Below are positions 24,499 through 31,447 of a stretch of DNA of 31,447 nt, piece by piece. The DNA is from Lentzea aerocolonigenes (GTDB taxonomy: Bacteria > Actinomycetota > Actinomycetes > Mycobacteriales > Pseudonocardiaceae): assembly GCF_000955955.1 (NCBI RefSeq), contig NZ_JYJG01000296.1:1-31447 (forward strand), read 5' to 3'. Each line of letters begins with the position of its first letter. The first letter of the stretch is position 1. Position numbers and translations under genes: made by a program. A model generated the notes under the pieces. It ran no database searches and was not told where the DNA came from. It saw nothing but the letters and a program-made list of their open reading frames with translations.

Positions 24499-24943
24499 CG
24501 TAGCGGCGCGGCGCGTACGACTCGGCGCCTGTCTCGTAGGGATAGGTGACGGAGCGCAGGCGGGTGCGGTGACCACCCGCCTGTTCGTAAGCCCAGTACC
24601 GGCCGGGTTCCTCTGCCCACGCGGCGAAGATCACGACGTGCCTGGTCTCGTTGCCGCCCTCCCCGCGGATGATCACGTCGCCCGCCTTCAGCTCGTCGGC
24701 CGCGATCAGACTGCTGACGACGACGAGCCCCGGCGTGTCCGATCCGCCGTGCCGGTCCTCCGGTTTGCCGGGCAGCCCCCACGCCATCGACACGAACCCG
24801 GAGCAGTCGGCGCGGTAGATGCCGTGCTCGTTCTGGTGGAACTTCGTCTGGCTGTACGGAACCGAGTCGCGCAGCCACGAACAAGCGCGCTCCACGATCT
24901 CGGAGCGGCTGATCAGGCGGCCGGCGGCACGTGCGATGGTCAC
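24479..24943 (-). CDS. NlpC/P60-like papain-fold protein without signal peptide
   Basis: A 154-residue protein that is a shortened paralogue of the catalytic domain of the gene at 18422-19891. They share the RSEI..R...W....VPYSQ helix, then YR.DCSG.VSMAWGL (Cys47) and a His102 in RHVVIFAAW. There is no signal peptide and no propeller. It may act in the cytoplasm or on a small substrate. GTG at 24943 has no obvious ribosome binding site, and no better start exists in this frame. It begins 24 bp after the GNAT stop on the same strand, so both are likely read from the HxlR-controlled promoter. Confidence 0.75.
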   Translation of the reverse strand: MTIARAAGRLISRSEIVERACSWLRDSVPYSQTKFHQNEHGIYRADCSGFVSMAWGLPGKPEDRHGGSDTPGLVVVSSLIAADELKAGDVIIRGEGGNETRHVVIFAAWAEEPGRYWAYEQAGGHRTRLRSVTYPYETGAESYAPRRYVSVLEP

Positions 24944-24967
24944 GCGGCCATCGTCGGCCGACGACCT

Positions 24968-25480
24968 CTAAGTCCTCTGCAAGCTGTCTATAAGATCGGC
25001 ATCGGTGATCTCCGCGGTCACCCAGGCGAGCGGGTAGCGCAGCTCGACCGTGTCGATTTCCCTGGTCAGGCGCACGCCGGGGAGCACTTTGCGGACCAGG
25101 GCGAGCATGCCCTCGTTGTCCGGCAGCATCGAACCGTGCAGCTCCGCGACGCCGAGCCTGGCCGCGATCGCGGTCAGCTCCTCGAGCAGCCGCCGGCCCA
25201 CGCCACGCCGTTGCCACAGATCCACAACGGCGACCGCGATCTCAGCACCGCACTCGCCGGTCTTGATCAACCGGGCAAGGCCGACCGGGTCGCCGCCGAT
25301 CCGGGCGCACACGGCCGCGTGCCGTTCCCCGTCCACATCGACCAGCACGCGCCGGGCGGAGGCGGTCAGCCGTGGCGTCGGTGAGTGAAACCGCAGGTAG
25401 CGGCTTCTGGCGGACAATCCTGCGAACACCGCGTCGACAGCTTCCGGCGCGGTGTCGCGGTTGAGCTCGGTGACGCGCAT
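24968..25480 (-). CDS. GNAT family N-acetyltransferase
   Basis: A 170-residue single-domain acetyltransferase. The acetyl-CoA loop is DLWQRRGVGRRLLEEL at about 103-118, a strong motif A match. It is near the usual 150-170 residue length. ATG at 25480 has AGGGAG at good spacing and starts MRVTELNRDTAP. It diverges from the hxlR gene across 77 bp holding two palindromes, and leads into the NlpC/P60-like gene. Substrate unknown. Confidence 0.9.
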   Translation of the reverse strand: MRVTELNRDTAPEAVDAVFAGLSARSRYLRFHSPTPRLTASARRVLVDVDGERHAAVCARIGGDPVGLARLIKTGECGAEIAVAVVDLWQRRGVGRRLLEELTAIAARLGVAELHGSMLPDNEGMLALVRKVLPGVRLTREIDTVELRYPLAWVTAEITDADLIDSLQRT

Positions 25481-25497
25481 GAGGATCGACTCCCTGA

Positions 25498-25512
25498 GTT
25501 CGGAATCCGAAC
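25498..25512. promoter_or_regulatory. Palindromic operator 1 (GTTCGGAATCCGAAC)
   Basis: A perfect 15-bp palindrome around a central A, in the 77-bp gap between the divergent GNAT and hxlR genes. It overlaps the candidate -10 of the GNAT promoter (TTGCGT at 25535-25540, TACGGT at 25511-25516, 18-bp spacing). Confidence 0.75.
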
Positions 25513-25521
25513 CGTAGCTGA

Positions 25522-25536
25522 GTTCGAAATACGAAC
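25522..25536. promoter_or_regulatory. Palindromic operator 2 (GTTCGAAATACGAAC)
   Basis: A near-palindrome, one mismatched pair, matching operator 1 at 13 of 15 positions and lying 24 bp further along. Both share a CTGA prefix. It overlaps the -35 expected for hxlR when TATTCT (25545-25550) is taken as the -10. Confidence 0.72.
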
Positions 25537-25557
25537 GCAAGGAGTATTCTGTTTCTC

Positions 25558-26004
25558 ATGCCGTACGCGAGTTTCGCCAGCATGCCCTGCACCCTGGGCC
25601 GCCCGGCCGCGCTGCTGGGCGAGCGCTGGACGTTGTTGCTGCTCCGCCAGATCTTCCTGGGCACGCGCCGGTTCGAGGACTTCCAGGCGACGATGGAGAT
25701 CTCTCGCAGCGTGCTGACTGATCGGTTGAACGTGCTGCTGCAGGAGGGCGTGCTCAAGCGTGTGCCCTATCAGGAAGACGGGCGTACACGGCACGAGTAC
25801 CGGCTCACGGACAAGGGCCGCGACCTCTACCCGGTGATGATGGCGCTGCGCACGTGGGGCGAGAAGTGGATGGCGACCGAGGAGGACGAGTCGTTCCACC
25901 TGCACCACCGCGACTGCGGTGGCGGCGTGCGGGCGAAGGTCGAGTGCACGGACTGCGGCGCCGAGCTGACCGCGCGCGATGTGCAGGTGACGGCGCGCCC
26001 GTGA
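25558..26004 (+). CDS. HxlR family winged-helix regulator with C-terminal cysteine motif
   Basis: A 148-residue MarR-like winged-helix regulator of the HxlR type. Residues 11-100 carry the family pattern, with CTLGRPAALLGERWTLLLLR at the N-terminus (Cys11) and SVLTDRLNVLL as the recognition helix. The tail adds a CX9CX2C pattern (Cys120, 130, 133) after a His cluster (115-117), suggesting metal binding or redox sensing. The likely targets are the two palindromes just upstream and hence itself and the divergent GNAT/NlpC-like genes. GGAG is 13 nt before the ATG, unusually far. Confidence 0.92.
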   Translation: MPYASFASMPCTLGRPAALLGERWTLLLLRQIFLGTRRFEDFQATMEISRSVLTDRLNVLLQEGVLKRVPYQEDGRTRHEYRLTDKGRDLYPVMMALRTWGEKWMATEEDESFHLHHRDCGGGVRAKVECTDCGAELTARDVQVTARP

Positions 26005-26042
26005 ACTTGTACTGATAACTGCGGAAGCATGGGTGAACTTAA

Positions 26043-26063
26043 TCTTCAGTGCATTGCTGAAGA
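26043..26063. repeat. Small inverted repeat upstream of the phosphodiesterase gene
   Basis: Seven-bp arms TCTTCAG (26043-26049) and CTGAAGA (26057-26063) with a 7-nt spacer. It lies 28 bp before the ATG and may be an operator or a short 5' leader hairpin. Confidence 0.4.
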
Positions 26064-26090
26064 CGGTTGCAGAACGCAAGTGTGCTTGTC

Positions 26091-27551
26091 ATGACAAGAG
26101 CTGCTCTTGCGTTACTGCTGCCCCTGCTGTTCCTCGCCCCGGCTGCCCACGCCGCCCCGGCGAAGACGCCGAAGGTGCTGGTGATCGGTCTCGACGGTGC
26201 TCGTCACGACAAGCTGCTGTCGGCTGACACGCCCAACGTCCACGCGCTGCTGAACCGCGGTTACGGCGCCCGCAGCGCGCTGTACGGATCGGGCATGGCC
26301 CAGACGTCCAGCGGCCCCGGCTGGTCCACGATCCTCACGGGCGTGTGGCCGGACAAGCACAAGGTCAAGGACAACTCCTTCTCCGGCAACGCCCTCGCGT
26401 CGTACCCGAGCTGGCTGGAACGGGCCAACAGGGCGAACCCAGCGCTGTCGACGTACGCGGCGGTGGACTGGAAGCCGATCAGCGACAAGATCCTGCGGGG
26501 CGGCCAGGACCGCAAGTACGTCCTGGACGGCGACACCGCGGGCTACCCCGGCTCGGACGAGAAGATCACCGCCGACGCCGAGCAGCACCTCCGCACGAAC
26601 GCCGCGGACGCCTCGTTCGTCTACCTCGGCCAGATCGACATCGCGGGCCACAGCTTCGGTGCCGACTCCGCGCAGTACGCCGCCGCGATGCGCACGAACG
26701 ACGCGCAGATCGGCCGTCTCGTCGCCGCCGTCGAGTCGCGGGCGTCCTACGCGTCCGAGGACTGGCTGATCATGCTCACCACCGACCACGGCCACACCGC
26801 GGCGGGCGGTCACGGCGGTGACTCGCCTGAAGAGCGGATGACGTTCGTGATCTCCACCGGCGCGGCTCGCCCGGCGGTCGCGCCGAAGCTGGTCGACGTG
26901 GCGGCTTCTGCTCTCAAGCACCTCGGTGTCGCCGCTTCGCTGGACGGTTACGCGATCGGTTCCGCACCGGCCGACGCGTTCGACTCGGTGACGCTGAAGC
27001 CGCGTCAGGACGAAACCGGGGTGCCCGCAACGGTTCTGGGCTGGACGCACCAGGGTCCGGCCGGCTGGACGGTGACCACGTCGTCGTCGATGCCGCAGGG
27101 TGTCGCGGAGTGGCAGGGCTGGTCGTTCACCACCGACGAGTTCTGGACTCGCACCGCGCCTTCGCAATCGCGTGAAGCGAACGTGCGCGCGCGTGGCGTC
27201 TTCGCCGTCGCCGACCCCGATGAGTGGGACGACAAGGGTTCGCCGTCGTCGAGCGGCAAGTTCGACTCCACGATGACCTCGCCCGCGTACGACGTGACGG
27301 GCAAGTCGAGCGTGCGGCTGGAGTACGGCTCGCACTACCTCCAGGAGGGCACGCAGCGCGGCACGGTCTCGGTGTCGTTCGACGGCGGCCCCGCGCAGAT
27401 GGTCAAGACCCACAACGCGGACGGCCTCGCCCAGCAGATCTCGCTGAACGTGACCGTCCCGCCGGGTGCCCGTACCGCCAAGGTGTCCTGGCGGCTCTTC
27501 GACGCCGGCAACAACTGGTACTGGGCCGTGGACGCCCCGCGCCTGTCGTGA
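26091..27551 (+). CDS. Secreted alkaline-phosphatase-superfamily enzyme (phosphodiesterase-like)
   Basis: A 486-residue secreted metal-dependent hydrolase. A Sec signal peptide ends at about AAHAA (residues 18-22). The catalytic domain has a metal Asp in VIGLDGARHD, a nucleophile segment SGPGWSTILTGVWPDKH, a DIAGHSFG segment and the TTDHGHTAAGGHGG metal ligands, all in order. This matches phosphodiesterase/nucleotide-pyrophosphatase relatives. The last ~190 residues, from about 305, form a separate beta-rich region with GWTV, FDGGPAQ and a final NNWYWAVDAPRL. ATG at 26091 is chosen as it opens the signal peptide; TTG at 26067 is possible. Substrate unknown. Confidence 0.9.
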   Translation: MTRAALALLLPLLFLAPAAHAAPAKTPKVLVIGLDGARHDKLLSADTPNVHALLNRGYGARSALYGSGMAQTSSGPGWSTILTGVWPDKHKVKDNSFSGNALASYPSWLERANRANPALSTYAAVDWKPISDKILRGGQDRKYVLDGDTAGYPGSDEKITADAEQHLRTNAADASFVYLGQIDIAGHSFGADSAQYAAAMRTNDAQIGRLVAAVESRASYASEDWLIMLTTDHGHTAAGGHGGDSPEERMTFVISTGAARPAVAPKLVDVAASALKHLGVAASLDGYAIGSAPADAFDSVTLKPRQDETGVPATVLGWTHQGPAGWTVTTSSSMPQGVAEWQGWSFTTDEFWTRTAPSQSREANVRARGVFAVADPDEWDDKGSPSSSGKFDSTMTSPAYDVTGKSSVRLEYGSHYLQEGTQRGTVSVSFDGGPAQMVKTHNADGLAQQISLNVTVPPGARTAKVSWRLFDAGNNWYWAVDAPRLS

Positions 27552-27552
27552 G

Positions 27553-30500
27553 TCAGAGAGCTGAGCGCCACTCGCCGGCGCTCAGCTCCTCCAGTTCCCG
27601 CACTTCCCGCGCGCCCAGCTGACCGAAGAGTTGCTTGGCCTGCGACCACATGTCGTCGTTCGCGGTGGCGGCGGCGAGATCACGCATGGTGCGCGCCCGC
27701 CAGATCGGCAGCCCCAGCTCGGTCCACTGCGCGAGCGCGTCCTCAAGCAGTGCGGCAGCTTCTTCGTCGCGTCCCTGAGCCAGCGCGGCCTCACCGAGAG
27801 TCCTGGTCATCAACGCGACGCCGAACCGATCGTGCTGACGCGTGCAGACCTCCAGGCACTCGGCCAAAAGGTCGTCGACGCCGTCGAGTTCGCCCGCCCG
27901 CAGCGACGCCTTCGCCAGCGACTGAGCCGCGGACTGAGCCGCGTACGTGGCGCCGAGCTCGTCCCCGGCTTCCCGCAGGATCTGCTCGGCTTCCCGGCTC
28001 AGCGCAACGGCTTCCGCGAACGCACCGGCCGCCCGGTGGCACAAGCTCAAGCCCCGCAACGCCAACGCCTCACCGCGCTGGTCGTCCTGCGCCTGGTACA
28101 GCTCCACGCACCGTTCGAACGCCCGCGTCGCCTCGGCCAGGTCGCCGTGGTCGCGGTGAATCGCGCCGACGCCGTAGCTGGCCGCCGCGACGACCCCCTT
28201 GTCCCCCAACGTGATCGCCTGGTCGAGCAGCTCGCGGGCCCGGTCGAACTCTGCCAGGTCGCGGTAGACCGTGCCCATGCCGACGCACGCGACGGCGAGC
28301 GTCTCGGGTTCGTCGATCTCGCCCGCGATCTCCGCCGCCTGCTGGAAGCTCGTCAGCGCCGCCGCGAAGTCGTCCTGCTCGTACCGCAGCTGCCCGAGCC
28401 CTGCCAGCAGCACCGCCTCGGCCCGCCGGTTGCCGCGTTCCCGCGCCGACCTGAGCGCGACCTCGTGTGTGCGCTGCCAGTTGCCGAACTCGTTGCGTGC
28501 CGCGAAAGGCGACGACAGCAGCGACGTGATCACGGTCGTGGTCAGTTCGTCGACACCGAGGTCGTGGGCTCGTTCGACGGCACGCACCACCGCGTCCGTC
28601 TCGGAGTGCAGCCAGCCCGTCGGATCTTCCTCGACGTCCTCCTCCAGCCGCGGGTCCACCTCGATCTCGGTGTGCAGCTTCGGCCGCAACCCGAGCGTCA
28701 CGCGCGGCAGCTTCCGCACGCCGGTCTCCACGAGCGCGAGCCACGTCTCCAGCAGGCGCGTCACGGCTTCCGTCGCGGGTTCCCGCGCGGCCTGCTCGGC
28801 ACCGAAGAGCTGCACCAGGTCGTGGAACCGGTAACGCACCCGGCCGATCTGGTCGACACCCGCGACGTCCACCAGCCGCAGATCCACGAGGTGCTCGACG
28901 ACGTCTTCCGCGTCGTACGGCGAGATGTCCAGCAACGGCGCCGCGACCCACGCGCCGAAGTCCGGCAGGTCGAGCAGCGACAGCAGGTGGAAAGCCTTGC
29001 GGTGCCGGTCGTCCAGCTCGGAGTAGTTGAGCTTCAGCGACGACCGGATCGCGAGGTCGCCGGTCTCCAGCTCGTCGAGTCTTCTGCGCTCGTCCGACAA
29101 CCGCTTCGCGAGCGTCTTCAACGGCCAGTGCGGCCGCGCCAGCAGCTTCGCCCCCGCGGCTCTCAGTGCGAGCGGCACCCCGCCGCACAGTTCCGAGATC
29201 CGTTGCGCCGCTTCGGGTTCCGCGCCGACCCGGTCGGTGCCGACGATCCGGCTGAGCATCTCCCCGCTCACCGCGGAGTCGAAGAACCCGAGCTCGATCG
29301 GCTCGGCACCCTCAAGCCCGGTGAGCCTGCTGCGGCTGGTGATGATCACGAAGCAGTTCGCGTTGCCCGGCAGCAACGGCCGGACCTGGGCCTCGCTGCG
29401 GGCGTTGTCGAGCACGATCACCAGCCGCCGGTCGGACACCGTGCGCCGGTACAGCTCGACGCGCTCGTCCGGTGCGGCCGGCTGGTCCTGGCCGGGGATG
29501 CCGAGCAGCCCGAGGAACCGCCCGATCACCTCCTGCGGTTCCAGATCCCGGCCCGCGCCGCGGAGATCCGCGAACAGCTGGCCGTCCGGGTAGGACTTCC
29601 GCAGCAGGTGCGCGGCGTGCACGGCGAGCGCGGACTTGCCGGCGCCACCGAACCCGGACACGACCACGGTCGGCGTCGCGGTACGTTCCTCCTGACCCTC
29701 GGTCAGGCTGAGGACCTGCTTCAACGCCTCCTCGCGGCCGGTGAAGTCGCTGATGTCGGGCGGCAGGTGGTGCGGGACGACCTGCTGCGTCGTCACGACC
29801 GGCGCCGCCACGGCGGTCTTGTGCGGCGCGACCTCCAGCGTGCCGTTGAGGATCGCCGTCTGCAGTTCCCGCAGCTTCTCGCCCGGCTCGATCCCCAGTT
29901 CGTCGAGCAGGTACTCGCGCGCGTCGCGGTAGACGTTCAACGCGTCCGCCTGCCGTCCCGCGCGGTGGAAGGCGCGCATGAGCAGCTCGCGGGTGTCCTC
30001 ACGCGCCGGGTGGGCGTTGGCCAGCGAGGACAGCCTGGCGATGGCGTCCTCGACCCGGTTCTGCGCAAGTTCGCAGCGGCCGAGCCCCTCCTCGGCGCTG
30101 AGTCTGGACTCCTCCAGCGTCATCGCGTGCCCGCGGGCGAACGCGGACTCGACGCCGTGCAGCGCCGGACCGCGCCACAACGCGAGCCCGTGCTGGTAGT
30201 GCGTGATGGCGGTGGCCGGGTCGTCCGCCCGTTCCGCCTGCCGCGCCGTGGTCAGGTGCTTGTTGAACTGCTCGACGTCGCTGTCCACGTCGAGGAGGTA
30301 GCCCGGCGCTCTCGTGACCAGCGCCTTGCCGACCGCACGCCGCAACGACGACACGTAGGTGTGCACGAGCGCGCCCGCCGTCTGCGGTGGCGCCTCGTCC
30401 CAGATCAGGTCGATCAACCGCTCCACCGGCACCACCTGGCGCGGTTGCAGCAGCAAGGCGGCCAGCAGCGTCCTCGGCTTCGGTCCGCCCAGACTCACCT

Positions 30501-30555
30501 GTCTGTCGCCGACCCACACTTCGATCGGCCCCAGCACGAGCGCTCGCACGCTCAC
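27553..30555 (-). CDS. AfsR/SARP family regulator with NB-ARC and TPR domains (large)
   Basis: A 1000-residue regulator. The DNA-binding winged helix is about 1-95, with GGPKPRTLLAALLL and a VHTYVSSLRRA recognition region. The transcriptional activation domain is about 96-245. NB-ARC follows with Walker A GFGGAGKS at 301-308, Walker B LVIVLDNA at 378-385 and a GGVPLAL (GLPL-type) motif. TPR repeats fill about 690-980. It closely follows the AfsR plan. The GTG at 30555 is preceded by G-rich sequence; the gap to the Lrp-type gene upstream is 23 bp, so they may be cotranscribed. Its stop is 1 bp from that of the phosphodiesterase gene. Confidence 0.93.
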   Translation of the reverse strand: MSVRALVLGPIEVWVGDRQVSLGGPKPRTLLAALLLQPRQVVPVERLIDLIWDEAPPQTAGALVHTYVSSLRRAVGKALVTRAPGYLLDVDSDVEQFNKHLTTARQAERADDPATAITHYQHGLALWRGPALHGVESAFARGHAMTLEESRLSAEEGLGRCELAQNRVEDAIARLSSLANAHPAREDTRELLMRAFHRAGRQADALNVYRDAREYLLDELGIEPGEKLRELQTAILNGTLEVAPHKTAVAAPVVTTQQVVPHHLPPDISDFTGREEALKQVLSLTEGQEERTATPTVVVSGFGGAGKSALAVHAAHLLRKSYPDGQLFADLRGAGRDLEPQEVIGRFLGLLGIPGQDQPAAPDERVELYRRTVSDRRLVIVLDNARSEAQVRPLLPGNANCFVIITSRSRLTGLEGAEPIELGFFDSAVSGEMLSRIVGTDRVGAEPEAAQRISELCGGVPLALRAAGAKLLARPHWPLKTLAKRLSDERRRLDELETGDLAIRSSLKLNYSELDDRHRKAFHLLSLLDLPDFGAWVAAPLLDISPYDAEDVVEHLVDLRLVDVAGVDQIGRVRYRFHDLVQLFGAEQAAREPATEAVTRLLETWLALVETGVRKLPRVTLGLRPKLHTEIEVDPRLEEDVEEDPTGWLHSETDAVVRAVERAHDLGVDELTTTVITSLLSSPFAARNEFGNWQRTHEVALRSARERGNRRAEAVLLAGLGQLRYEQDDFAAALTSFQQAAEIAGEIDEPETLAVACVGMGTVYRDLAEFDRARELLDQAITLGDKGVVAAASYGVGAIHRDHGDLAEATRAFERCVELYQAQDDQRGEALALRGLSLCHRAAGAFAEAVALSREAEQILREAGDELGATYAAQSAAQSLAKASLRAGELDGVDDLLAECLEVCTRQHDRFGVALMTRTLGEAALAQGRDEEAAALLEDALAQWTELGLPIWRARTMRDLAAATANDDMWSQAKQLFGQLGAREVRELEELSAGEWRSAL
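27558..27588. terminator. Perfect 12-bp hairpin inside the SARP coding end
   Basis: Arms 27558-27569 and 27577-27588 are exact inverted repeats with a 7-nt loop. It begins 6 bp past the phosphodiesterase stop and lies within the last codons of the opposing SARP gene. It is the only terminator candidate for the phosphodiesterase gene; no T-run follows. Confidence 0.6.
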
Positions 30556-30578
30556 ACCCCCGTCCCCCAGATGACCTT

Positions 30579-31447
30579 TCAGGTCCGGTAAGAGGATGCA
30601 TCATCCTCGCTCATAGCGACACGTTTCAGGGTCCGGAGAACGGGTGCTGTTTCTGTTTCGCGCACTCCGTCGAGGCTCCCGACGCGTTCGGTCAGATACC
30701 GGTAGAGCTCTCCGCCGCTGCGGCACGTGACGCTGGCGACCAGGTTCGCCGGTCCCGTTGTGGCGGCTGCGAAGTACACCTCCGGGTGGGTGGCGAGGGC
30801 TGCCCCGGCTGCCGCCAGGTTCCGGGGTTCGACCCGCATCCACAGCCTGGCCTGCGTCTCGAAGCCGAATCGTGCTGGATCGGCGTCCAGCTGCAGCTCC
30901 AGAACGCCGGACTTCCTGAGGTGCTCGACGCGTCTGCGAGCGGTCGACTCGGAGGTCCTGGTGGTGGCGGCGAGCTCCGCGATGCTGGCGCGGCCGTCCG
31001 TTTCGAGGATCTTGAGGAGGGCTTCGTCGAGTGGCGTGAGTCCGGCGGCCGGTTCCGGTTCGAGTTCCGGTTGGAGGGCTTCGGCTTCGCCGGGTTCGAG
31101 GCAGGCGATGCCGCGCCACGTGCCCGGTGACGCGAAGCCTCTGAGGACGTTGTGGGCGCTCACGTCCACGAGACGCCTCGGGAGGCGGTCGAGCAGGAGT
31201 TCGTCCGGGCTTTTCACCTGTTGGAGGCAGGAGATCTCGGTGCCGCCGGACATCAGGTGCACCCAGAAGGTGTCGTCGCGCCTCGCCAGCGCTTGGGCCA
31301 GCACCGGGCCGGCGTCCGGGGTGCAGCGGAGCCTGAGCGTCCAGGCGTGGTGGCCGAGGCGGAACCGGTTGAGCGCGCCCCTCACCCTGACGCCGTGCTC
31401 CTTGAGCCGAAGGTATCGGCGGGCGGCGGGGTGTTTGGAGATGCCGA
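30579..31447 (-). CDS. Lrp/AsnC family regulator, 5' end cut by window
   Basis: At least 289 residues, open to the window edge, so the start lies outside. The visible N-terminus (ISKHPAARRYLRLKEHGVRVRG) is the end of a Lrp-type helix-turn-helix. A ligand-binding-like region follows. A second helix-turn-helix (LTPLDEALLKILETDGR...STARRRVEHLRKSGVL) and a C-terminal AsnC ligand domain complete a tandem two-copy protein, as seen in other actinobacteria. The GTG at 31385 would drop the first helix and is not the true start. Its end is 23 bp before the SARP gene. Confidence 0.85.
   Translation of the reverse strand, partial: GISKHPAARRYLRLKEHGVRVRGALNRFRLGHHAWTLRLRCTPDAGPVLAQALARRDDTFWVHLMSGGTEISCLQQVKSPDELLLDRLPRRLVDVSAHNVLRGFASPGTWRGIACLEPGEAEALQPELEPEPAAGLTPLDEALLKILETDGRASIAELAATTRTSESTARRRVEHLRKSGVLELQLDADPARFGFETQARLWMRVEPRNLAAAGAALATHPEVYFAAATTGPANLVASVTCRSGGELYRYLTERVGSLDGVRETETAPVLRTLKRVAMSEDDASSYRT

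Noticed and set aside
27631..30591. 986-residue open frame on the plus strand opposite the large SARP gene
   Set aside because: Arg/Gln/Val-rich composition with no domain, and the opposing frame has clear SARP, NB-ARC and TPR motifs. It is a high-GC shadow.
31386..31447. GTG at 31385 as the true start of the Lrp-type gene
   Set aside because: The frame stays open to the window edge and encodes the end of a helix-turn-helix, so the gene continues outside.
1..31447. tRNA, rRNA, CRISPR, insertion sequence or prophage
   Set aside because: I saw no cloverleaf, regular spaced repeats, transposase or integrase motifs on reading both strands by eye; a covariance-model scan was not possible.

Overview
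The window comes from a high-GC actinomycete. GTG starts, 4-bp ATGA/GTGA gene overlaps, two AfsR/SARP-type regulators, a four-domain S1 protein and several DUF4328/DUF624 membrane proteins all fit. The mix is most like Pseudonocardiaceae (Lentzea, Saccharothrix or Amycolatopsis type), but that assignment is inference. About 30 protein genes are packed tightly. I see no gene-free stretch longer than about 180 bp, and no rRNA, tRNA, CRISPR array, transposase, integrase or attachment site. The left edge (1-73) carries no gene I can support. The right edge cuts a Lrp/AsnC-type regulator, so its N-terminus lies outside the window.

Layout. 74-1606: rpsA (minus) with its terminator. 1786-3554: a methyltransferase and a GNAT protein. 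3567-6759: a self-contained unit with a palindromic operator, a catalytically degenerate ABC-ATPase-like protein, a YhgE/Pip membrane protein and a TetR regulator. 6722-7983: two tandem DUF4328 membrane proteins. 8104-9635: a small secreted protein facing an overlapping SDR-like/P-loop kinase pair. 9665-10062: a cold-shock protein with its terminator and a long leader. 10059-10586: a shortened DUF4328-like protein.

10621-16320 is a six-gene CUT1 sugar operon on the minus strand: oxidoreductase, lipoprotein binding protein, two permeases, DUF624 protein, second oxidoreductase. It is driven by a promoter flanked by two LacI-type operators. The binding-protein gene has a TTA codon at position 9, the only in-frame TTA I found in the window. 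A nucleoside hydrolase gene diverges from the same control region. The operon has no ATPase and no LacI gene nearby, so both must be supplied from elsewhere.

17453-18360 holds two tandem small membrane proteins with an identical C-x29-C-stop ending. 18422-22778 holds a SARP regulator followed by a secreted NlpC/P60-like enzyme fused to a seven-repeat DUF346 (PLL-like) beta-propeller; the gap between them has an 11-bp-periodic direct repeat, the spacing SARPs recognise. 22838-24498 encodes a reduced FAD-type oxidoreductase and a lipoprotein. 24479-26004 holds an HxlR regulator divergent from a GNAT gene and a second NlpC/P60-like gene, with two matching palindromes between them. 26091-27551 is a secreted alkaline-phosphatase-superfamily enzyme. 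27553-31447 holds a 1000-residue SARP/NB-ARC/TPR regulator preceded by the truncated Lrp/AsnC-type gene.

No complete biosynthetic gene cluster is visible. The least ordinary items are the TTA-containing LacI-operator sugar operon, the degenerate ATPase in the YhgE unit, the paired C-x29-C proteins, the SARP/lectin-peptidase pair, and hairpins placed inside the coding ends of convergent genes.
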